Shown here piece by piece: positions 54,801 to 64,000 of a stretch of 64,000 nt of DNA; the stretch's first letter is position 1, and the number at the start of each line of letters is the position of its first letter. The translations under genes and the position numbers were made by a program. The notes beneath the pieces are model-generated. The model worked only from the letters and a program-made list of their open reading frames with translations. It was not told the DNA's origin and did not search any database. Origin of the DNA: Larus michahellis (taxonomy: Eukaryota > Chordata > Aves > Charadriiformes > Laridae); NCBI RefSeq assembly GCF_964199755.1, contig NC_133899.1, positions 29,491,446 to 29,555,445 on the forward strand, given 5' to 3'.

Positions 54801-57800
54801 AGGTTCAAATTTGATTTGTCTTCTCCTAGGCTTTGTGAAGGCAACCAAAATTATGCTCTGTCTTTTTAATGAAATTTGTACTTTTTTTTTTAAGTATCAG
54901 TTTGGCAGCATTCTAACATAGCTCTGATTCTAATTATAGAATTACTGCTGTAATGAGATGTTGCTGAAGTAGTTGTCTGATTTCACATTTCAATATTTCT
55001 ATAATAGAATAAGAAATTTTTTTTACTGGTCTTTTGGTTCTTTGCAGGGTTCTGAAAGAGCAAGTGCGTTGGCTAGAATCAAATACAGGTCTTACTCTGC
55101 GGTTGTTGAGGTAGGTATAAAATTTGATGATAAGTACGTACTTAAAACTGTTGTTCAAAAATAAATACCAGTTTAATGTAAATGATGGCTCTGGAAGCAA
55201 TGAGTTAAAATTGTCCTCTGCAATTCAGCCTTCGAATATTCAGGTTTCTTTAACACTGGGGAAACCAAAGTTCTTATTTTTCACGTTAGATTTATGGAGA
55301 CAATGCAGATATGGTCTGTGCTTGGGGGAGTTCAATGTACAACATATCTTTTAATGTCTATGCTCTGTTTTTTAGGTAGATGGAATTTTAAACACATGGA
55401 ATAAAAATACTTGTGAGTTTAATTGCTCAAATTTCTTGAAGCTTACATATTGGAATCTCTGAAGATGCTTGCAAAAGTAGAGCTTGGGGGTTGGGAGTCA
55501 GTTTGGAGTTCTTAGAAACATTATTTCGATAACTTCTACTTTAAAAATATTGTTGATTTTTCTTTTTTATAGCAGGCCTATGATAAACATTATGTCTTTC
55601 CTTGTTTATTAAAATCTCTTATTGGAAAAACACATTATTAAATAAAACAGAGCTCTGTAAGGTACAACAGTCCAGACTTATGAATACGCAGGGATAATGT
55701 TTTCTAGGCATCTAAGCAAAATATGAAAGAAGCTTTGTGATGCAGCAGTTTTTCAAAGTGTTCCTTTTGCTTGCACACAGTGGTGCAGTTCGATGCCAAC
55801 AGAGAGTGGTTTGAAAATAAACAAATGTTTCATTACCTGGATTTTAAGTGACACATCCATTAAATCATAGAAGGGCATTTTCCTGTTAAACTGAAAAAGA
55901 GTAGCTAGTGGTAATCTTTCTTCTCTCCCTCACTGCTGTCCCCACCCTGACATATGAGGAAGTTGATGCCTCTGGTCCTTGCTGACTTGTGAAGTACTCA
56001 GTGACATACAGTAATATGTGGCTGTAGCATTTTAGCTTTTTTACATCATTCATGTGTATGTTTTGGTTCTAGGCTTCCAAATCCAGAAGACATCGTCAAG
56101 TAAAATTAGAATCCACTGAATCAGGATCGAATTATGGGAAATCTCCAAGCCGAAGTAAAAAAAACAGTAGGAGACTACAGCCAGCAGGGAGAGGAGATGC
56201 TGTGGAAATCAAAGGTATTTCTCCGTTGTATTCATGGATCTGGAGAGACTGCAAAAGTTTATCCATTGCTTTGCTAGAGGAGGCAGCTGGGTTAAATTTC
56301 AGTGTTGATTAGCGGAGGTAGAAGATTAAAGAAATGTTTTGTGACACCAGTATTGTAATTGAATCTTTCTGTTTTCCACAGTCTGGTCAGGTAAAAAGAC
56401 AACATGAGAGCATGCAGTTTATAGTTAATATAAAGTTTTATACACAGTCCTGCTAATTTTTGTCAGGAAGATCATGTCCTTGGAAAAGCTTGTTCTGTGT
56501 GGCACTGTCTTAATTTTTCCTATTGCCATATAACCTACAGGCCGGTTAGTCTCACCTCTGTCCCTGGGAAGGTAATGGAGCGATTCGTTCTGGATGTCGT
56601 CTCCAAACACGTAGAGGAACAGGAAGTTATTGGAAGTGGTCAGCATGGATTTACCAAGGGCAAATCATGCCTGATCAATCTGATAGCTTTCTATGATGTT
56701 ATAACAGGTTGGCTGGATGAGGGGAGAGCCGTAGATGTCATCTACCTTGACCTTAGCAAGGCTTTTGACACTGTCTCCCATAACATCCTCATTAGGAAGC
56801 TGAGGAAGTATGGGCTAGATGAGGTGACAGTGAGGTGGATCGAGAGCTGGCTGCGTGACAGAACTCAGAGGGTTGTGATCAGCGGCACAGAGTCCAGTTG
56901 GAGGCCTGTAACCAGTGGTGTCCCTCAGGGGTCAATACTTGGTCCAATTTTGTTCAATATATTCATTAATGACCTAGATGAGGGGACAGAGTGTATCCTC
57001 AGCAAGTTTGCTGATGATACCAAGCTGGGAGGGGTGGCCGACACTCCAGAGGGCCGTGCTGCCATCCAGCGTGACCTGGACAGGCTGGAAAGCTGGGCAG
57101 AGAAGAACCAAATGAGGTTCAACAAAAGCAAGTGTAGGGTCCTGCACCTGGGAAGGAAGAATGCCAAACACCAGTATATGTTAGGGGCGGACATGCTGGG
57201 AAGCAGCTCTGAGGAGAAGGACCTGGGGGTCCTAGTAGGCAGCAAATTATCCATGAGCCAGCAGTGTGCCCTTGTCGCCAAGAAGGCCAATGGCATCCTG
57301 GGCTGCATAGGAAAGACTGTGGCCAGTAGGTCAAGGGAGGTCTTCTCCCCCTCTACTCTGCACTGGTGAGGCCACAACTGGAGTACTGTGTCCAGTTTTG
57401 GGCTCCCCAGTTCAAGAGGGACAGGGAACTACTGGAGCGAGTCCAGCGTAGGGCAACCAAGATGATTATGGGACTGGAGCACCTCCCTTATGAGGAAAGG
57501 CTGAGAGAGCTGGGACTCTTTAGCCTGGAGAAGAGAAGGTTGAGGGGGGACCTGATTAATGTTTACAAGTATCTAAAGGGTGGGTTTAAGGAGGACGGAG
57601 CCAGGCTCTTTTCAATGGTTCCCAGTGACAGGACAAGGGGCAATGGGCACAAGCTAGAACATAGGAAGTTCCGTTCAAATACACGGAAAAACTTCTTTAC
57701 GGTGAGGGTGACAGAGCACTGGAACAGGCTGCCCAGGGAGGTTGTGGAGTCCCCTTCTCTGGAGACTTTCAAGACCCGCCTGGATGCAGCCCTGAGGGAT

Positions 57801-60800
57801 GTGCTTTAGGTAATCCTGCTCTAGCAGGGGAGTTGGACTAGATGATCTCTAGAGGTCCCTTCCAACTCTGAAGATTCTGTGATTCCATATAACAGACATA
57901 CTGGAGATTAAGATATGTGTCTAACTGTTTCTTCTTTTGACAGATAGCTTCTATTTTTGAAGCTATCTTTTTCGTGAAAATCAGCCTATCTTTATAGTTT
58001 TGATAGTTAATACTATCTTCATGAAATCCAAAGTAAACCTTGCCTGTCTCTGTTCTGTTCCTGGGCTCTTAAAGGAATAACCTCTAATATTTCTGAAGAG
58101 AAAAGGATACCAATATCTTAAAGACAATGCTTTGTAAGGCTACTACCTCCACTATCACATCAGTCATTCTCCTTCCACCTGATACTTGTTATTTATTTTG
58201 TTCTTTTACTACTGAAATTTTTAGTACTTCCATGTGAATTAAAATATTTTGTCAACAACTGATGCAGTTTCAAAACTCTTTCAAATTGTTTTCTTAATCC
58301 CACTATTGCAATTATATTCTAACAGGGTAAGATTCGTGTAGTCTATAGTTAGACTTAACTTTTACCTTCTTGATAAGACTCTTTTTTTGTACTCCTGTGA
58401 CTTGTTTTTTGTGGTTCTCTCCTGTAATTATATTCTATTTTTCCTGGTAATTAACATTTTAGCTAGGAATAAAAACAATTTTAAAGAGCAAACTTTTTTT
58501 AAAAGCAGGTACAGAGTTTTTAAGTCCAGTCTCTGGGACCTTTTTTCTTAATTTGAAAATGCACCCTGGAAGGAAATAGTTTTAACTGCTTGTATTTCTT
58601 ACAGTTCTGGGTTATTTATAGTGATATAAGAAGCATTGGGGTGTCCCAGTGTGCCCTCAGTGAGGGCCCTTGTTTAATGTAGTCAGAAAAAGACTTCAAA
58701 CTTTTAACAAGAATTATTATGGAATATTAAATGCATATGCCTATAACCTCCCTTTGAATCCTGTGGGAAGGATAGAATTTTGTGAGTGACAAGAACGGCT
58801 GGGTGAACGTGGGTGAAAATGCTTGTAAGAAAGAATGACTAAGTGAGGATATGGTGAACATCTTTAAAAGAAAACTGGACTGGGACCTCCTTTCTGCCTC
58901 AGAGGAGGAGTTTTTGAAAAAAAAGTTGATTTACCTGATCTAAAGCTCCTAAGTTAGTATCTTTTCCATTTGTGAAGCTTTTTGAAAGCATGATGCTGAG
59001 ACCAACAACCTAAAGGATTAGCCATTTATATAGATTTTTGTTGTATGGTGTCACTTCTGTTAATATATTCTGAAAGAGATCAAGTGTCAGAACTTGAGGT
59101 CTGACTTGTTTTTACGTGACATTAGCATAAGACCTGGTGTGAAGGTACTTTGCTAGATCAAAAGAGGAGGTGAGGAAGGAAAGGCAGATCAGCTCTCTAA
59201 TTCGGGTCTCTTGGAGAGATCCTATCTGATGTTGCTGATCTTTGGCATATCTGAACTGCCTAGTGATTTATTTATTTAGTTATTTTACTATCATAGAATT
59301 TATGTCATCTGTATTGGTGCAATTTTTTGCACATACTTTCCAGGTATTTGCACATCCCTACTTAGGCATCTTTTTTTTTTTTTTTTCCTTCCAAGGTTCT
59401 CTTTAGATCTCTTTACGTCCCTTTACGTCCCACTTCTGAAAACATAGGATATAAGTTTTCAGAAGGAAATCATCTTTCTGATATCCAGCTTTTAAACTGA
59501 TAGAAGTTGCTCTGCCACTGAAGTTCATTTAAAGGATAAGTTAAATTGAACAGAAAAATAGTTTTGAATAAACTTTTATTTTAAATTCAGTGATTTAATT
59601 TCCAAGTTACAAAGCATTAGTTAAGCTTACAAAAGCTGACAGTTTTTCCTAAAAATGTATCTGCAGGTGAAATGCAAGTGGCAAAGGAAACTGTTACTCG
59701 GCATATTGGAATGCCTATAATTACAGAAGAAGAGAACCCAGATGAAGAAGGTACAGTGATTGAAATTCTGACAGACTCGTGACTTGTTTTTTAATAGCTC
59801 TCTACTATACTGTTTTTTTCTGAAACTAAAGCTGACGTTTTGGACCACGTGTTGCTGCCTTGCAAGAGCTAGTTGAGTTTTTAGCCTGTAAATTGTTGCA
59901 TGAAAACTGAAGCTTTGCTCTGAGACTTTGTTACAAGCACACATGTGGTGGCAAAATCCTATGGGTCATGGTTTTTTCTATATAGATTTCATTATAGTTT
60001 GTTCAGAGTTAAAATTGGTCCAGTTAAAAGGAGACTTACTCTTCTGTAATACCAATCTGGCTTGAAGAGTTACAATGCGTAGGGAAAAGTGATTTTTCAG
60101 TCATTCTCCCACTTACAGAAGATACCTGTTCTAGTAGCTCTGGGAACTTATGTAATTTGCATTTGAGGTTAGAATAGCCCTTGCTGCCTTCATCTTTGTG
60201 GAAGTGAGGGGACATAGAAGTTTCCCCTCTGGCCTTATTTTCACCTGGGCAATGCTTCAAGGATTAAGTTCCAGTATACGTATACAGTAACAGCATCCCC
60301 TGCTATATTAGAAGTTGTCTGACGTCGTTGGGGTGGGATTCTGGGAATTGTAGGAGAAGAGTGGATGACTTTGCTGTCACTCATGTTATTGGAGATAATG
60401 TAATTTTTATTTGGAAGCAATGGTAAAGCGCGTTTCTTAAAGCTGATGGTGGAGTTGCTCTACAGAAGCATCAAATGCAAATAGTACAAATTGAGATGTT
60501 AGATGATCTTGAACTGCTCTGCAACTCAGAAGCTTCAGGGTCTGTTCTCAGTATCGCTTGAGGAGAACATAAGCACCATGGAACAGACACTGTACAAAGA
60601 AAATTGCATCCTCTTTATCTTGAGATACCTTAATGGGCTATTCTCTAGGAAGAGTCCAGTGAACTGCTTTGCTGCCGTGCCTCCAACATGGGTAGTGTTC
60701 CTGGGAGAGGAGTTGGCCAGCTAAAGGCATGATTTCAACTGGCAGTTCTAGCTAGTGTGAGACCGATGGGTCTTGCTTGCATAGTGGAAGGCAGACTTGA

Positions 60801-61649
60801 TAGAACCAGAGGTACTGGTTCTTAACCTGAAAGGGTAGGATTTAATTAGGTTGCTTAAAGGGAGAGCAAAGGGTTAAGTACAACTTCTGGAAAGCTTTAA
60901 TGACATAGATGAATGGGAGGGGTATATCTTTTGGAGTTAATTTACTATTCAAAACTGTATGTAATGGGAGGATATTTCATACAAGGGAGCATAGTAACTA
61001 TTAAAATACATTTTTAGTGAGGTAGCACATATTTGCTCTTTTTAAAAGCCAAAGAGCATCTTGTACTGAAATGAGATTACGTTCTCAGATAACCTTTGTT
61101 GTAGACAGTGTGAATTCAATGGTGCATTTAATATTGTACTTTATTACTTATTTTTCCTTCAAGTTGTTGTGGACAAAAAGTTTCTTTCTAAATCAGGAAC
61201 ATTCTCCATTTCTCAGAATTTGTCGTCAAATTCTGAAGCATTAAAAATACCCATAAGCAATCTCTTCGGGTATTCTGTGCTTAATTTTTTGAGTATTCCA
61301 TTTGTCAAATTCATAATGAAATCTTAAAGGTGTTCATGAGGAGTTGTAAGCTGTCAAGATTGAATAAGTTTTGAAGTACAGTATTTTGTTCATCAATAGA
61401 ATTTTAATTGATATTTTGAATGCTAGTGTGCTATAGAATCTGGAAAGACTTTTTTTCCTATTTAAAACCTCGGGGAGAGAGGGATTGGGAGGGGATCTCA
61501 AGAGCTCATTTAATTCATTTCTTTTCCTGGGCAGAATTAATTCTACCTTAATCATTCTCATAAGGGAAGCTAGGTTGAAAAGCTTGCCAGAAAAATCTCT
61601 TTATTTCCTTTCAGAAGTATCTCTCCCCAAGAGGAAAAGAAGATGTTAG
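48759..61649 (+). CDS. SNAPC1: SNAPC1, snRNA-activating complex subunit 1 (SNAP43), complete
   Basis: SNAPC1 encodes the 43 kDa subunit of SNAPc, the nuclear complex that binds the proximal sequence element of snRNA genes and recruits TBP for RNA polymerase II and III. Ten coding exons with GT-AG introns join in frame to 363 codons plus TAG, against about 368 residues in human. The conserved N-terminal two thirds (residues 1 to about 230) includes [38 protein letters not shown] and [10 protein letters not shown]. The C-terminal third is poorly conserved and charged, with basic [11 protein letters not shown] and a final KRKRRC. The ATG at 48759 is chosen because it matches the family N-terminus (GLQ-DCE-LL) and lies just after the promoter motifs. 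Two CR1 copies sit in introns and do not break the frame. Confidence 0.97.
49538..49697 (+). CDS. SNAPC1: SNAPC1 exon 2
   Basis: 160 bases, residues 43-96, phase 2 to phase 0. It carries [20 protein letters not shown] and ends in CQPKQK. This is the most conserved part of the protein. Confidence 0.97.
50928..51068 (+). CDS. SNAPC1: SNAPC1 exon 3
   Basis: 141 bases, residues 97-143, in phase 0. It encodes [20 protein letters not shown] through [10 protein letters not shown]. The donor is CTA/GTGAGT. Confidence 0.97.
51517..51621 (+). CDS. SNAPC1: SNAPC1 exon 4
   Basis: 105 bases, residues 144-178. It has a lysine-rich start (LNYRTKKKI) and then [20 protein letters not shown], matching the human order. 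The donor is GAG/GTACAG. Confidence 0.97.
52639..52797 (+). CDS. SNAPC1: SNAPC1 exon 5
   Basis: 159 bases, residues 179-231, with [31 protein letters not shown] and [10 protein letters not shown]. It is the end of the well-conserved region. The donor is ATG/GTAGGT. Confidence 0.97.
53068..54126 (+). mobile_element. CR1 LINE fragment in SNAPC1 intron 5
   Basis: 5'-truncated chicken repeat 1 retrotransposon in sense orientation. Translated pieces show the reverse transcriptase motif [20 protein letters not shown], a degraded catalytic box (SADN for the usual ADD), and the C-terminal LGLFSLEKR segment. The frame is broken at several points between about 53340 and 53550, after which 53547-54038 reads open. 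The 3' end has the typical CR1 tail: CCCTTCCAACC followed by degenerate TTCTATG units at 54117-54126. The left border is approximate; GTGTCCAGATGG occurs at 53068 and again at 53119. An inactive copy. Confidence 0.9.
54313..54387 (+). CDS. SNAPC1: SNAPC1 exon 6
   Basis: 75 bases, residues 232-256, a charged linker ([20 protein letters not shown]) with little similarity to mammals. It is supported by AG/GT borders, phase 0 at both ends, and its position between conserved exons. Confidence 0.88.
54388..56072 (+). other. SNAPC1: SNAPC1 introns 6 and 7
   Basis: Intron 6 (54388-55047) and intron 7 (55111-56072) flank the small exon 7. Both are AT-rich with no recognised repeats. Confidence 0.85.
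55048..55110 (+). CDS. SNAPC1: SNAPC1 exon 7
   Basis: 63 bases, residues 257-277, [20 protein letters not shown], which aligns with the human ERAESLAKIKSKAFSVVIQ segment. The donor is GAG/GTAGGT. Confidence 0.95.
56073..56214 (+). CDS. SNAPC1: SNAPC1 exon 8
   Basis: 142 bases, residues 278-324 plus one base. It starts with the conserved basic [14 protein letters not shown] and continues with a Ser/Lys/Arg-rich, probably disordered stretch. The donor is AAAG/GTATTT. Confidence 0.95.
56535..57884 (+). mobile_element. CR1 LINE fragment in SNAPC1 intron 8
   Basis: About 1.35 kb of 5'-truncated CR1 in sense orientation, better preserved than the intron 5 copy. Reverse transcriptase motifs are clear: [13 protein letters not shown] with the motif A aspartate, [12 protein letters not shown], and FADDTKL (motif C). 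The frame shifts once near 57340-57350, apparently by one lost base, and continues in another frame to a stop at 57807-57809. The 3' end has CCCTTCCAACTC and two units of the ATTCTGTG-type tail. The element is flanked by a direct repeat CCATATAAC at 56526-56534 and 57885-57893. Inactive because of truncation and frameshift. Confidence 0.93.
57894..59666 (+). other. SNAPC1: SNAPC1 intron 8, part after CR1
   Basis: AT-rich sequence with a perfect 10-base hairpin at 57942-57968 and a T-run near 59370-59387. No exon was recognised. Confidence 0.8.
57942..57968. repeat. Perfect hairpin, 10-base stem
   Basis: AGATAGCTTC (57942-57951), a 7-base T-rich loop, then GAAGCTATCT (57959-57968). It lies about 50 bases after the intron 8 CR1 copy. 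A second small inverted repeat, GATAGT/ACTATC, follows at 58002-58017. Confidence 0.9.
59667..59750 (+). CDS. SNAPC1: SNAPC1 exon 9
   Basis: 84 bases, residues 325-352. It contains [14 protein letters not shown], corresponding to the human MPVITEEEENE segment. The donor is AAG/GTACAG. Confidence 0.93.
59751..61614 (+). other. SNAPC1: SNAPC1 intron 9
   Basis: 1.86 kb of AT-rich intron with no recognised elements. Confidence 0.85.
61615..61649 (+). CDS. SNAPC1: SNAPC1 exon 10, coding end
   Basis: Only 35 coding bases, giving [11 protein letters not shown] and TAG at 61647-61649. The lysine/arginine-rich tail matches the KKRRKH ending of the human protein. The acceptor is TTTCCTTTCAG. Confidence 0.92.
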
Positions 61650-62125
61650 AGGCTTCAGTTGGAGAGGCACTAATACGAATGTTAATGACAAAATGTAAAT
61701 GTCAGAGGTAACACAAAGTGCTTGTTTTGGATGCCTTTGAACGTACAACAAGAAGTGTCTGGGACCAGAATTACGGGTGATGCTGGAATGCTGTTAGTGA
61801 CTGGTATGCCTTAGCTGTCTCATGGTAAAGCACTTGATGCCTTTATTCATCTAATGAAAGCTTCTTGTGGGAGACAAAGTTGCTGTGCCCTGTTTGAGAT
61901 AGAAAGAGAAGACGGTTGCTTGTTCTATGTAGTTTGTACAATGGGAGTTATCACTTGGAACTCATGTTGATCTGCAATGATGTTTTTAGCTGAGGCTGTT
62001 GAAAGAACAGCTCACAAAATACTTGCTTGTATGAGGCATGTTTGGAATTAATTATCTTTGAACATAAAATTAAGGCTCCTGACTGTTTAAAATTAGTACA
62101 ATAAATTATTTTTCACCGATTACTT
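61650..62125 (+). other. SNAPC1: SNAPC1 3' untranslated region
   Basis: About 470 bases from the stop to just after the first canonical poly(A) signal. The cleavage point is inferred. Confidence 0.65.
62100..62105 (+). terminator. SNAPC1: SNAPC1 poly(A) signal AATAAA
   Basis: Canonical hexamer with a T/G-containing stretch (TTTTCTAGTGTGC) about 30 bases downstream. It is the first AATAAA after the stop. Confidence 0.65.
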
Positions 62126-64000
62126 GCTCCATTTTCTAGTGTGCAATTTCAGCAATGTTTATCATGGTTTGATCCCACAGGTGTGGGAAATGAACTTGGT
62201 GGTAACCCTTTTATTGTACTGTATCCAGCAGATCTGGTATCAGTGGATATTCAAATGAAGAAATGTCAAGTACATTTATTAATTCACTAGATGACCCTAA
62301 GCTGTTCAAGGACAGGACTGGAATTCAAAATGATCGTTACAAATTGGAGAGGTGATGTGGAAGAAGTGGGTGTGGAAATAAACACGAAGCTCATTACTGA
62401 GTACAGGTGCAGAATGGGAAAATAATTGCTAGGCAACAGTACTGCAGAAAAAAACAGACTGAGAATCCTAAGATGGAATACTTTCTGTAAACAATAATAA
62501 GCACTAGAATTGGTGTCATCGTTCAGCCCTGTAAGGGTATAGCCTTAAATACCTGCTTCTGACCAGGACAATTAAGAGGAATGTGGATAGTTGCTCTCTT
62601 TGGTATTTTCTCCAGTTGATCATAGGTGTACTATCAAGAAAGGCCAAAGGAGATGTCCTCTCCTACAAGAAGAAATACGAAGTAGAAATTTGAAAGATTC
62701 TGAATATAAAAGGGGCTTAAACTGGGTGAATTAGTTTTGTAGTATGACTCTGAAAGGCCAAAGGAATTGAAGTGCCCTTAGCTATAAGAAGAAACACTAA
62801 GTGAAAATATAAATTATTTGAATATAAAATGGGCCTGTATTAAATGCATTAGTTCGTAAGAAGGAACGGGCCTAAATGACAAACAGGTTGGACGCTGGAA
62901 AAACTACTAAGTCCCAGTGTTGCACTCAAAACCTTGTTACTGGGAAAAGAGGAAACACTATAATAAACCCAAAACCTTACTGTGTAGTAAACTGAACAAT
63001 TTAATATTGTGTTACCAGCACAAACTCATTCTGCCTCTGCTCCTAATTTTTGATGAGCAGATATAAGAGACAAAGAGACCTCTCAAGGAAAACCAGACTT
63101 TTTTGGTAAAAATTGCCTGCTCATCTCAGAGCAGTTAGGATCCTGTTGGTGATACTGCATTTGTCAGTTCTGTCAATTCCAGCTGCTGGTGTGGGTGTGC
63201 AGGCTGACTGAGCAGCTTTCTGGTATCCTCACATTGCAAGGGACGGACAGCAGTATAGGTGTAATAGGGGAGCAATCTGGAGATGAGGTGCAGTGGACTA
63301 CTTGAGTCTTTTCTTGGGAAACCCCTGGATGGCTAAGAAAGGTGTAGATGAAGAGGGAGCGTGCTTTCTAGGAGATATTGTGACTACAGCTTCAAATTCA
63401 TCACTTATGAGTTTCTTCACTTAGGAAGTTGCTTAATGATGACCTTTACAGCACCTCTGTTTCTAGGCAACGGGGTTAAGATAGGTCTTCCAGCTACATG
63501 GTAGTGGGTTCTTCCCTTGAAGGGGAAACTTGAAAGTGATTTCTCTTTCTCTATTTCCCTCCAAGTTGCAGGTGTCTTTCTCAAGGAAACTAAAGATTAA
63601 ACACAGCTGCAAAAGCTTATTTTTCACTTTCTCGACAGGCTGTTTTCAGCTAAATTGTTATTATTCAATATATATGGAATAAGTTTGTTTTAACGTATTT
63701 AAGGAATATGTTTAATACTGTTCCCTGCAGTGGCACTTTTCATAATGTGACCATCTTGTTTGCCTCTCCTTGTATCTTTGAACCATCCCAAGACCCAAGT
63801 AGGAGCACTTTTCAGAATTTTCGGTATTCAGTGACCTGAGTCTTCCTGCACACACTTCTGAAAATGATTTGCACATCAACATGACTTTACTCTTTGCCTG
63901 ACCCCTATCTCTCAGGACTGCGAACTCCACCAGTGCATGATCGCTGCAGCCCAGGCTGCCTCCAGTCTTGACATCACCAATTAGCTCACTTGCATTGGTG
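62126..64000. other. Intergenic sequence 3' of SNAPC1
   Basis: No coding sequence or known repeat was recognised. It contains a degenerate tandem duplication of about 114 bases at 62638-62866. Confidence 0.65.
62638..62866. repeat. Degenerate tandem duplication, about 114-base unit
   Basis: Unit 1 begins GAAAGGCCAAAGGA at 62638 and unit 2 begins with the same 14 bases at 62752. Further in, both units share AAGAAGAAA, TGAATATAAAA, GGGC, a GAATTAGTT or GCATTAGTT block, and GTA at matching positions. The copies are clearly diverged, so the duplication is not recent. Confidence 0.6.

Noticed and set aside
56497-57369. 290-codon frame as a possible domesticated reverse transcriptase
   Set aside because: It is continuous with a standard CR1 3' end and tail, is cut by a frameshift, and has no promoter or conserved start; ordinary CR1 insertion explains it.

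Overview
The window comes from a bird genome. Two large fragments of CR1 retrotransposon, the characteristic avian LINE, sit in introns. The two genes recognised are the avian-looking orthologues of HIF1A and SNAPC1, in the same order and orientation as in other amniotes. Everything clearly coding is on the + strand. Species cannot be fixed from this sequence alone.

Layout. 1-12000 is sequence upstream of or within the 5' part of HIF1A with no recognisable exon, followed by a 200-base run of N (12001-12200). 12201-25733 is AT-rich, T-rich sequence read as HIF1A intron 1. HIF1A exons 2 to 15 lie at 25734-40466 with all splice sites GT-AG. They give 799 codons that, with the usual 12-residue exon 1, make an 811-residue protein. 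Exon 1 and the promoter are not visible; the most likely place is the gap. The HIF1A 3' UTR runs to a canonical poly(A) signal at 41685. 41.7-47.3 kb holds no recognised coding sequence, but has a strand-composition reversal that hints at a minus-strand transcript. A CpG island of about 1.7 kb (47.4-49.1 kb) contains the SNAPC1 promoter with two perfect palindromic NRF1-type sites. SNAPC1 has ten coding exons at 48759-61649 (363 residues). One CR1 copy lies in intron 5 and one in intron 8. The window ends in about 1.9 kb of intergenic sequence with a degenerate tandem duplication.

HIF1A encodes the oxygen-regulated alpha subunit of hypoxia-inducible factor 1. The two prolines hydroxylated for VHL-mediated destruction and the asparagine hydroxylated by FIH are all present. 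SNAPC1 encodes the 43 kDa subunit of the complex that starts snRNA transcription. The two genes are physical neighbours and no shared pathway is implied, although the CpG island between them carries three copies of an HRE-type core (CCTACGTG), so regulation of the island by HIF is possible.

No novel multi-gene system was found. The points most worth a second look are the missing exon 1, cysteine rather than serine at HIF1A residue 28, the three HRE-like motifs near SNAPC1, a 9-base direct repeat flanking the intron 8 CR1 copy, a perfect 26-base palindrome in HIF1A intron 1, and a possible antisense transcript between the two genes.
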